Shown here: piece by piece, positions 1 through 5,363 of the stretch
Numbering within the stretch: position 1 is the stretch's first letter
Layout: each line of letters opens with the position of its first letter
NCBI GenBank assembly: GCA_009885445.1
Contig: VFKQ01000118.1
Location: 1-6,572, forward strand
DNA from: Anaerolineaceae bacterium
GTDB taxonomy: Bacteria; Chloroflexota; Anaerolineae; Anaerolineales; Villigracilaceae
Direction of reading: 5' to 3'
Length of the DNA: 6,572 nucleotides
Notes under the pieces: generated by a model
What the model saw: only the letters and a program-made list of their open reading frames with translations
What the model was told of the DNA's origin: nothing
Databases searched by the model: none
Position numbers and translations under genes: made by a program

Positions 1-1521
1 CGAGTCAATGGCTTTGAGCGCCGTGTAAATTGTTTTTGAAGCACCTTCGCGGTCCGTCTTGATCGCGGACCACGGCGCGTTGACGTCGAGATACACATTC
101 ACCGCCGTGGCGAGTTTCATGGCTTCGCCCAACGCAGAGCGCAGGCGCACGGACTCGAGTTCCGCGCCGACAGTGTTGAATCCGTTTTCGATGGTGGCGA
201 GCAATGCTAAATCCGTGGGGCGCAAATCGCCGCTAATATCGGGCACATGACCATCCCAATTTTTGTAACAAAATGCCAGCACGCGATTGGCAAGGTTGCC
301 CCAGGTGGCCACCAGCTCGTTGTTGTTGCGCGCCACGAACTCGGCCCAGTCCCAGTCGCTGTCCTTTGCTTCGGGCATGTTCACCGTCAAGTAATAGCGC
401 AATGCGTCGGGGTCGTAGCGCGTCAATGCGTCGCGGCCCCACACGGCCCAATTGCGCGAGCCGCTGATCTTTTTGCCCTCGAGATTCATGAATTGATTCG
501 CGGGCACATCGAACGGCAGAATCAACGGCACTTCTTCCTCGGCGAAAATTTCCATGAAGGCCGTGCCCACGCCCATCAACTCGGCGGGCCACAGCGACGT
601 GTGGAAGAAGATGTTGTCTTTGCCGATGAAGTGGAACTGCCGCGCCTGCGGATTGATCCACCACTCGCGCCACGCTTCTTTGTCCCCGCTCAGGGCGGCC
701 CACTCAATCGGCGCGGAGAGGTAGCCGATGACGGCCTCGAACCACACGTAGAGTTTCTTCGTTTCCCAGCCCACCTCGCTGACCGGAAGCGGGATGCCCC
801 AATCAAGGTCGCGGGTGATGGCGCGCGGTTTGAGTCCCTCGGCCTCGACCTTGCCCAGCGATTCGCCCAAGACGGTGTCACGCATGTGTTCCGCGCGGTC
901 TTTGAGATATTTGATTACATCTGGCTCAAGCTTTGACAAGTCAATGAAGTAATGCTCGGTTTCGCGCAGTTCAGGCGAAGACGTGTCGCTCTCCACCTTT
1001 GATTTCGGATTGACCAGTTTGGTCGGGTCGAGCACATTGCCACAGTTATCGCACTGATCGGAGCGCGCGCCCTCGAAGCCGCAGATGTAACAAGTCCCTT
1101 CGATGTAGCGATCCGGCAGGAAGCGCTTGAGTCCCGGCGAGAACCATTGCGGGTCGGTCTGCTTGAATAGGAATCCGTTTTTTTGCAGGGCCAGAAACAT
1201 GGTCTGCGCAACTTTGAAATGATTCTCGCTGTGCGTGGTGGTGTACAAATCGTAAGTGATGCCAATTTGTTTGAACAGGTCAATGAACCCCTCGTGATAA
1301 AACTTGTACACTTCTTCCACGGGCTTGCCCAGTTTGTCCGCGCTCATGGTCACAGGTGTGCCATGCGAATCGGTGCCGGTGATCATCAACACTTTGTTGC
1401 CCTTCAAGCGGTGATAGCGCGCGACAATATCCCCGGGCAGGTGCGAGCCGGTTAGATTGCCGACGTGAATTTCGGCATTGGCATACGGCCATGCGACAGC
1501 GATTAAAATGTTTTCGGGCAT
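1..1521 (-). CDS. metG: Methionyl-tRNA synthetase, C-terminus cut by window edge
   Basis: Class Ia methionyl-tRNA synthetase, a cytoplasmic enzyme that charges tRNA-Met with methionine using ATP. The 507 codons present cover the Rossmann catalytic domain and the start of the helical anticodon-binding domain. The HIGH motif is HVGN (residues 19-22), followed by ARYHRLKGNKV and TGTDSHGTP. The knuckle insertion has four zinc-type cysteines at 144, 147, 157 and 160. WFEAVIGY is near 255 and FIGKDN near 298. The KMSKS loop reads KISGS at 351-355, an unusual form. The last visible stretch contains NAPWSAIK, typical of the anticodon-binding helices. The frame is open to base 1, so the C-terminus, including any tRNA-binding appendage, lies outside. 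The ATG at 1521 has a GGAGG Shine-Dalgarno five bases upstream and fits the usual family N-terminus (MPENILIAVAWPYAN). The nearest upstream signal is an intrinsic terminator about 145 bases away, so metG probably has its own promoter or an attenuated leader. Identity is very secure. Confidence 0.97.
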   Translation of the reverse strand, partial: MPENILIAVAWPYANAEIHVGNLTGSHLPGDIVARYHRLKGNKVLMITGTDSHGTPVTMSADKLGKPVEEVYKFYHEGFIDLFKQIGITYDLYTTTHSENHFKVAQTMFLALQKNGFLFKQTDPQWFSPGLKRFLPDRYIEGTCYICGFEGARSDQCDNCGNVLDPTKLVNPKSKVESDTSSPELRETEHYFIDLSKLEPDVIKYLKDRAEHMRDTVLGESLGKVEAEGLKPRAITRDLDWGIPLPVSEVGWETKKLYVWFEAVIGYLSAPIEWAALSGDKEAWREWWINPQARQFHFIGKDNIFFHTSLWPAELMGVGTAFMEIFAEEEVPLILPFDVPANQFMNLEGKKISGSRNWAVWGRDALTRYDPDALRYYLTVNMPEAKDSDWDWAEFVARNNNELVATWGNLANRVLAFCYKNWDGHVPDISGDLRPTDLALLATIENGFNTVGAELESVRLRSALGEAMKLATAVNVYLDVNAPWSAIKTDREGASKTIYTALKAIDS

Positions 1522-1526
1522 TCGTG

Positions 1527-1531
1527 CCTCC
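1527..1531 (-). promoter_or_regulatory. Shine-Dalgarno of metG
   Basis: GGAGG on the minus strand, five bases upstream of the ATG at 1521. It is a near-ideal ribosome binding site and fixes the metG start. It lies just outside the 9-base-period repeat that fills the rest of the leader. Confidence 0.8.
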
Positions 1532-1542
1532 ATAAATCATTT

Positions 1543-1642
1543 ACCACAAAGGCACGAAGGAACACGAATGAAAAACCTTTGTGCACTTTGTGTCCTTTGT
1601 GTTTAATTTGTTTTTCTTAGCGGTCTTGGCGGTCTTCGCGGT
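1543..1642. repeat. 9-base-period inverted repeat upstream of metG
   Basis: The left arm begins ACCACAAAGGCACGAAGG (from 1543). The opposing arm, read on the minus strand, starts with three tandem nonamers ACCGCGAAG, ACCGCCAAG and ACCGCTAAG (1642 down to 1616). After an A-rich break come three more related nonamers (1603 down to 1577: AACACAAAG, GACACAAAG, TGCACAAAG). All units fit a loose NNCNCNAAG pattern. The two arms can pair imperfectly, so either strand's transcript could form a long hairpin. The same unit type recurs at 4350-4448. No reading frame with protein-like composition is visible. Such purine-rich dispersed repeats occur in environmental genomes, but I know of no established function. 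Confidence 0.75.
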
Positions 1643-1666
1643 TCAATTTGTATTGGGAAACAAAAA

Positions 1667-1689
1667 GGCTGTCCGCAAAATGGACAGCC
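1667..1689 (-). terminator. Intrinsic terminator reading toward metG
   Basis: A perfect 8-bp stem (GGCTGTCC / GGACAGCC) with a 7-base loop, followed in the minus direction by TTTTTGTTT. There is no T-run on the plus-strand side, so it works only for leftward transcription. It lies 24 bases after the stop of the 39-codon reading frame at 1713-1832 and about 400 bases after the DUF1015 stop. It would end leftward transcripts from either source before metG. Confidence 0.75.
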
Positions 1690-1700
1690 CGTCTTCCTTC

Positions 1701-1714
1701 AGGTAAGTTTACCT
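1701..1714. repeat. Short palindrome overlapping the stop of the small reading frame
   Basis: AGGTAAGTTTACCT, with perfect 6-bp arms around a 2-base centre. It lies between the 39-codon frame, overlapping its TAG, and the intrinsic terminator. It could be a protein binding site or a small RNA stem. No matching regulator can be named from the sequence. Confidence 0.35.
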
Positions 1715-1832
1715 AACGCGCTTTCCGTTCGCGGCGGAATATCTCCATGTGTGGGCGCATGGCCATGGTCACACCTACACTTGCGTACGGTGCCAGTGTT
1801 GTCACCATCGGGAAAGTGGAAATTGAGTTCAT
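1713..1832 (-). CDS. Possible 39-aa small protein or leader peptide
   Basis: An ATG-to-TAG frame of 39 residues (MNSISTFPMVTTLAP... ending in EIFRRERKAR). Five residues are methionine, three of them clustered at positions 23, 25 and 29. The C-terminus is strongly basic (RRERKAR). No family is recognised. There is no good Shine-Dalgarno. A TATAGT hexamer lies 15-20 bases upstream (1847-1852) and could be a -10 element giving a very short leader. The frame is closely followed by the terminator at 1667-1689, so TATAGT, reading frame and terminator would form a compact leftward unit. A frame this short can arise by chance. It might instead be part of a non-coding RNA or a degraded mobile-element end. 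Confidence 0.25.
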   Translation of the reverse strand: MNSISTFPMVTTLAPYASVGVTMAMRPHMEIFRRERKAR

Positions 1833-1851
1833 CGTGGCGCTATTTTACTAT
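1823..1851 (+). promoter_or_regulatory. Candidate plus-strand sigma70-type promoter
   Basis: TTGAGT (1823-1828) and TACTAT (1846-1851) are separated by exactly 17 bases. Each matches four of six consensus positions. Transcription would start near 1858 and run rightward into the Shine-Dalgarno/hexapeptide frame and the large palindrome at 1924-2040. It would be convergent with the DUF1015 gene. No plus-strand protein gene follows. The core also contains the minus-strand TATAGT, so the AT-rich patch could serve either strand or neither. Confidence 0.3.
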
Positions 1852-1923
1852 AGAGTCCTGACCTGCACTGGAAAATGTGACCAAGTAAAATGAGAGTCGA
1901 GTGCCCTAAAAAGGAGCCAAACT

Positions 1924-2040
1924 CTATGAACCGAAGAAAGCGCTGACATGTCTCCGCGAAAGTCTCACGGACGCGCGTCATTGTCCGTGCATAGGTTATG
2001 GTCAGCAATGGCGCGGATGAGACATGTCAGGTTTCCATAG
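1924..2040. repeat. 117-base nested imperfect palindrome, possible structured RNA or element remnant
   Basis: The outer arms are CTATGAAC and GTT-TC-CATAG. Inside these is a perfect 12-bp inverted repeat CTGACATGTCTC (1943-1954) / GAGACATGTCAG (2019-2030). It extends by a further CGCG/CGCG pairing after a 3-base bulge. An inner hairpin CACGGAC (1966-1972) / GTCCGTG (1983-1989) has a 10-base loop. Between these lies about 22 unpaired bases on the right side. No T-run follows on either strand, so this is not a simple terminator. It could be a structured RNA, a small non-autonomous element, or the collapsed ends of an insertion sequence. Bases 2041-2083 beyond it are a pyrimidine-rich stretch with no recognised feature. 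Confidence 0.6.
1926..1946 (+). other. Hexapeptide reading frame with strong Shine-Dalgarno
   Basis: ATG AAC CGA AGA AAG CGC TGA encodes the very basic peptide MNRRKR. It is preceded by AAAAAGGAG (1908-1916) at 9-base spacing. The ATG lies within the left outer arm of the 1924-2040 palindrome, and the TGA overlaps the start of its 12-bp perfect arm. It could be an uORF-type leader, or a transposase start left after deletion of the body of an insertion element. Chance is also possible. Confidence 0.25.
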
Positions 2041-2083
2041 AACCCGCGCGCCCAATTCTCCAATTCCCCATTCTCTTCTCTCT

Positions 2084-3409
2084 TCACCCCCCAATCCTCC
2101 TCGTCTCCATATAAAAGCGCTTCTCTCGCGCTTCGCCCATGGAGAAAGTTTTGCGCGGCAAAGCGCCGTCTAGAATCACGGTCTTGAACAGATCTGATTT
2201 GTGCATGCCCGCCAGATAAAAGCTGGCGTTGCCCGCCTCGTTGCCGAGGCGCACGGCCACATCCGCGCCGTGGACGTAGTCAATTTTTTGCGCGCCGCCC
2301 TCGTCCATGAATCTATTTAGGAAGGATTGAATCGTGCCGACGGCGAGATTTAATTTCGGATTGGAAATCTCCAACACCCCAAACGCTTCGCCGCCGTGCG
2401 CTCCCACCAGACCGATGAGTTGCTTGCCCTCCTCAGCCGAGTCCACGCGTTGAATCATTTCCTCCGCGCTGGCGACGGGCGTGTATAAAATGTCCGCGCC
2501 AAATGTGGACTTCAACTCAGCGCTCAAATCTTTTTGCAAGCCGAACAGCACGCGATGAATCGGCTCCACTTCCAGCCCGTCATCGTGGACATTGAGAATC
2601 TCGACCAGCGCGTAACGCGTCGGGTGATTCATGCCCACTGTTGATTTCACTTTTTCCCAAATTGCTTTCGCAGTTGCGAGCGAGTGATTGCCGTCGCCCA
2701 TCGCAAAAAGTAGCACGGGTTCGTTTCCGCTCAATCCATATTTTGCGGCAAAGGTCTCGGGCTGGGCGAGTCCGCGCAACCCTGCGATGACTCCATTTTC
2801 CAATTCTGCATTCAGCGCGTAACCAGCGAGATGTCCGCTTTCGAGCATCAACTCAAAATCATATAGCTTTTCCATTTTGGATTTTGCCGCGGTCAGCGGT
2901 TCGATGACCGTCCGCAGCGGGTCGTCAATTAAGACGAGGATGTGCGGCAACTCGAGCGCCGCGCCCTCGCGGACTTTGATGCGCGGTGGCAGACGCTCGA
3001 CAATCGTCCCCTCGGTGGCGCGGATTAAGCTCGACGAGCCTTTGCTGAAATCGTAGTGCTCCAAGTCCAGGCATAACAACACGCCCTTGCGCGTCCGCCC
3101 GCCGACGGTGCGCTCCACGTAGACGAGTCCCTCGCGCGGGGTGAGCAGTCCGCTTTGCAGATAGTTTTGCATGTTCTGTTGAATGCTGACAATGCGCTCG
3201 TCTTCGCCGGGTTTTTCGAGATAGACCTCGGGGAAGGTCAACTTCAGCGTCGAGGGCGCGTCGCCAACCAGTTTTTCCACGTCGTGCCAATATTCCGGCT
3301 CAGAGGTGAACTGGTCGCAGGCGATGACGGCCCACTTACTCAGGTCCGTGCCGCGCGCGGGTAGATAAATTTCAGGGATGGCGATGCCGATTTCGTTGAA
3401 TGTTTTCAT
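2084..3409 (-). CDS. DUF1015 (COG4198) family protein
   Basis: A 441-residue soluble protein of the DUF1015 family, whose biochemical role is not securely established. Family landmarks are in order. The N-terminus is a typical opening that includes RGTDLSKWAVIACDQFTSEP. The central block IRATEGTIVERLPPRIKVRE runs from about 130 to 148, with LELPHILVLIDDP just after it. The hallmark GDGNHSLATAK spans 238-248. IHRVLF follows near 284-289, and FSMGEAREKRFYMETRR is at the end. The length is normal and there is no signal peptide or membrane segment. The ATG at 3409 has AGGA seven bases upstream. The gene follows a DUF1684 gene by 40 bases, but the intervening sequence is mostly a perfect palindrome that may affect read-through or initiation. 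The H-containing GDGNHS motif is probably an active-site element, which is an inference from conservation. Family assignment is secure; function is not. Confidence 0.92.
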   Translation of the reverse strand: MKTFNEIGIAIPEIYLPARGTDLSKWAVIACDQFTSEPEYWHDVEKLVGDAPSTLKLTFPEVYLEKPGEDERIVSIQQNMQNYLQSGLLTPREGLVYVERTVGGRTRKGVLLCLDLEHYDFSKGSSSLIRATEGTIVERLPPRIKVREGAALELPHILVLIDDPLRTVIEPLTAAKSKMEKLYDFELMLESGHLAGYALNAELENGVIAGLRGLAQPETFAAKYGLSGNEPVLLFAMGDGNHSLATAKAIWEKVKSTVGMNHPTRYALVEILNVHDDGLEVEPIHRVLFGLQKDLSAELKSTFGADILYTPVASAEEMIQRVDSAEEGKQLIGLVGAHGGEAFGVLEISNPKLNLAVGTIQSFLNRFMDEGGAQKIDYVHGADVAVRLGNEAGNASFYLAGMHKSDLFKTVILDGALPRKTFSMGEAREKRFYMETRRIGG

Positions 3410-3416
3410 GGTTTTT

Positions 3417-3420
3417 TCCT
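3417..3420 (-). promoter_or_regulatory. Shine-Dalgarno of the DUF1015 gene
   Basis: AGGA on the minus strand, seven bases before the ATG at 3409. It lies only four bases after the end of the palindrome at 3425-3453, so RNA folding there could influence ribosome access. Confidence 0.55.
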
Positions 3421-3424
3421 AACT

Positions 3425-3453
3425 GTAGGGGCACGGCGCCGCCGTGCCCCTAC
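3425..3453. repeat. Perfect 13-bp palindrome between DUF1684 and DUF1015 genes
   Basis: GTAGGGGCACGGC and GCCGTGCCCCTAC flank a 3-base centre GCC. The TAG stop of the upstream DUF1684 gene is inside one arm (3450-3452), and the DUF1015 ribosome binding site begins four bases past the other. Neither side has a T-run, so a canonical terminator is unlikely. The GTAGGGGCACGG...CCGTGCCCCTAC type resembles widely dispersed intergenic palindromes (REP-like). It may be an mRNA-stabilising or polarity element. Confidence 0.75.
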
Positions 3454-4271
3454 GATGCAAAATATTTCATCTCGCCCGCCTCAATGCGCACGGGCAGACG
3501 ATTCTCCTCGCGCGGCATAGGGCAGGTGGCGAATTGGGTGTACGCGCACGGCCAGTTTTCGGCGAGGTTGAAATCGAGCATCACCTTGTCGCCGTCTGGT
3601 TTGGGGACGTTGAGTTGACGCCCGGCGAGATACGACTCGCCGCCGCTGGTGGCATCCAGAAAGTTGAAGTGCAGATTTTCGCCCGATTCTTGCGCGGCAA
3701 GTTTGCACTTGACCCCGTCCACTTCAAAGTGGACTTCGCCGAGGAAGGTGCGCTCGCTGACGGTGCCGATCGCGTCCAGCACGGACAGGCTCCTCGGATG
3801 CTCGAACCGCACAAAGTCCGCTTGGATGCGTAGACTTGGATTAACCGGAAAAAACTTCAGGGTTGAAAAATTCTTATAGGCCGGGGCGTTTTTGTCCCAG
3901 ACGCGCAACAGGGTTTCGTCGCCGCGAATAATAACAGCCATCACCAGATCGCCTAGTTCCAGTTTATCGGGATTCGCATCGCGACCTGTGCGCAATGGAC
4001 GCGCTTCGAGCGGCGCGCCGTTGCTGGTGACCCACAAATTATCCACAGGGTGAAAGGTGACAGCGCCATCGTTGAATTCAAAAGACCCCGCATGCTCGGG
4101 TGCGGATTGCAAAATGAAATCGTTATCGGGCGCACTGCCCAAAGTATTTTTGCCGCGCTGAAACCAAAACAAGCCGACGAGACTCAGCCAGTTGATCGGC
4201 GACTCGGTCAGTTCGCGCTGGGCCTGCTGGCGCGCAGATTCAATTTCGTGGATGTACGTTTCGTCTGCCAT
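3450..4271 (-). CDS. DUF1684 family protein, downstream paralogue
   Basis: A 273-residue DUF1684 (COG3358) protein of unknown function. Family features are WLSLVGLFWFQRGKNTLGS near the N-terminus and a strand-rich segment with an FHA-like look (LGSAPDNDFIL, AGSFEFNDG). These are followed by LRVWD, FFPVNPSLRI, YLAGR, the conserved LDFNLAENWPCAYTQFATCP with two cysteines, and NRLPVRIEAGEM close to the end. It is a paralogue of the gene at 4462-5301, matching throughout and most strongly in the C-terminal third. No signal peptide or membrane helix is visible, so it is probably cytoplasmic. An in-frame TTG at 4289 would add six residues. The ATG at 4271 is preferred because it aligns with the paralogue's start, although its Shine-Dalgarno is weak. 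The TAG stop lies in a palindrome. Confidence 0.88.
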   Translation of the reverse strand: MADETYIHEIESARQQAQRELTESPINWLSLVGLFWFQRGKNTLGSAPDNDFILQSAPEHAGSFEFNDGAVTFHPVDNLWVTSNGAPLEARPLRTGRDANPDKLELGDLVMAVIIRGDETLLRVWDKNAPAYKNFSTLKFFPVNPSLRIQADFVRFEHPRSLSVLDAIGTVSERTFLGEVHFEVDGVKCKLAAQESGENLHFNFLDATSGGESYLAGRQLNVPKPDGDKVMLDFNLAENWPCAYTQFATCPMPREENRLPVRIEAGEMKYFAS

Positions 4272-4290
4272 TGTGTCCGATTCAGGCAAA

Positions 4291-4317
4291 CGCGCAGGGA
4301 TGTTGAATCTCCGCGCG
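4291..4317 (-). other. Hairpin in the leader of the downstream DUF1684 gene
   Basis: On the minus strand CGCGCGGAGAT and ATCCCTGCGCG flank a 5-base loop. Ten of eleven positions can pair in RNA, counting one G-U pair. It ends about 19 bases before the ATG at 4271 and is followed by TTTGCC, too few T residues for a convincing terminator. A weak attenuator or a translation-modulating stem is possible. Confidence 0.4.
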
Positions 4318-4349
4318 TTTGTGGAATATTCTATGGTCTTATTTTATTT

Positions 4350-4448
4350 ACCGCGAAGACCGCAAAGAGCACGAAGTTTTTTTTGGGAGACGCGAAGGTT
4401 GTTCTTCGCGCCCCTGATTTATCTTCGCGTTCTTCTTTCCTTCGCGGT
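4350..4448. repeat. 9-base-period inverted repeat between the DUF1684 genes
   Basis: The left arm is three tandem nonamers: ACCGCGAAG, ACCGCAAAG, AGCACGAAG (4350-4376). They are followed by a run of eight T. The right arm, read on the minus strand, is ACCGCGAAG, GAAAGAAGA, ACGCGAAG (4448 down to 4423). The spacer contains its own perfect hairpin CGCGAAG / CTTCGCG (4391-4397 and 4404-4410). The unit family matches the repeat at 1543-1642. It fills most of the 190-base gap (4272-4461) between the two DUF1684 genes. No function is recognised. Confidence 0.75.
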
Positions 4449-4461
4449 GAGAAAATCTGGT

Positions 4462-5301
4462 TTAGACGTGGTGATGGCGATAGACCATCTCGCCGGCGGG
4501 GATGCGCACGGGCAGACGGTTTTGCGAGGGCGGTAGGGGGCAGGTGGCGTAATCGCTGTAGGCGCAAGGTGGGTTGCGTGACTTGTTGAAATCTAGCAGC
4601 ACTTCGCGGTCTACGGGGGCGTCGGCGTCCAGGAAGCGCCCGCCCGGGTACGAGCCGTTGCCGTTGGTGGGGTCGTAAAAGTTGAAGAACAATCCGCCTT
4701 CGCCGTCGCTGGATGCTTCGAGGCGACATTCTTTGCCGCCGAGGTTGAAGACTGCGTAGCCGGGGAATTCATCGTCGTATTCTTCGCCAATCACGTCGCG
4801 GATTTTAATCTGGCGCGGAGGGTCGTAAGGCACGAAGCGCGCGGTGATGCGGAAGGCTGGGTTTACCGGATAATGTTTCAAGCCTGTAAAGTCGCGACGG
4901 TCAGGCGATTCGCGGTCCCAGACGCGGATGAGGCAGTTCGCTCCGCGCTGGATGATGACGAAGACGATGCTCCCGATGGTGACGAAGTCCGGCTTGTCGT
5001 CCAGGTCGGTGCGCAGGGTTTTGGTGCGAATGACTTCATCGTTACAGGTGATGACGGCTCCTTCGGCGGCGCGTAACGTCGCTGTGCCGTTGCGGTATTG
5101 GAAGGTGCCCGCCTGTGCGGGGATGTCGCGGCCTTCCAGTTTAATCACATTCGAGTCAGCGCTGCCGAAGGTGTTCTTGCCTTCTTCGAGCCAGTATAAG
5201 CCGGCCAGCGCCAGCCAACTGCGCTCGTTGTCGCGCAGACGTGTTTCGCGTGCGGCGCGATATTCTGCAATTTCTTCTGCGTAGGTTTTTTCAGTGATCA
5301 T
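4462..5301 (-). CDS. DUF1684 family protein, upstream paralogue
   Basis: A 279-residue DUF1684 (COG3358) protein of unknown function, complete. It shows the full family set: WLALAGLYWLEEGKNTFGS, LIRVWDRESPDRRDF, HYPVNPAFRI, GSYPGGR, LDFNKSRNPPCAYSDYATCPLPP with the two conserved cysteines, and NRLPVRIPAGEM near the end. The C-terminus ends in a short histidine-rich tail (RHHHV). It looks closer to the family consensus than its neighbour; for example it keeps NPPCAY where the other has NWPCAY. The ATG at 5301 aligns with the neighbour's start but has no obvious Shine-Dalgarno. The gap to the membrane-protein gene upstream is 62 bases. The pair probably arose by tandem duplication; a shared substrate is only a guess. 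Confidence 0.9.
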   Translation of the reverse strand: MITEKTYAEEIAEYRAARETRLRDNERSWLALAGLYWLEEGKNTFGSADSNVIKLEGRDIPAQAGTFQYRNGTATLRAAEGAVITCNDEVIRTKTLRTDLDDKPDFVTIGSIVFVIIQRGANCLIRVWDRESPDRRDFTGLKHYPVNPAFRITARFVPYDPPRQIKIRDVIGEEYDDEFPGYAVFNLGGKECRLEASSDGEGGLFFNFYDPTNGNGSYPGGRFLDADAPVDREVLLDFNKSRNPPCAYSDYATCPLPPSQNRLPVRIPAGEMVYRHHHV

Positions 5302-5363
5302 GGGCGCAACTATACAACATGTTTACCGGTTGGGATAGTGATTGTATTAACTTGCAAACCTTG

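Noticed and set aside
233..703. A 156-codon minus-strand frame overlapping metG
   Set aside because: It is an out-of-frame reading of the metG catalytic domain; the in-frame product carries all the MetRS motifs.
247..936. A 229-codon plus-strand open frame opposite metG
   Set aside because: It is antisense to a secure metG reading frame and its protein has no recognisable family features. Third-position GC bias of the real gene explains the absence of stops.
1522..1700. T-box or SAM-type riboswitch upstream of metG
   Set aside because: A terminator is present, but no T-box core (AGGGTGGNACCGCG-like) or SAM-type conserved elements could be found. The AACCGCG near 1640 belongs to the nonamer repeat.
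3425..3453. Intrinsic terminator at the DUF1684-DUF1015 junction
   Set aside because: The stem is strong but is followed on the minus strand by AGTTAGGAAAAAACC, with no T-run. The plus side likewise lacks one.
4272..4289. TTG at 4289 as the start of the downstream DUF1684 gene
   Set aside because: The ATG at 4271 aligns with the start of the paralogue, and no better ribosome binding site supports the TTG.
4050..4589. A 179-codon plus-strand frame crossing both DUF1684 genes and the repeat
   Set aside because: It spans two opposite-strand genes and the 9-base repeat, with an Arg/Gly-rich translation typical of a shadow frame.
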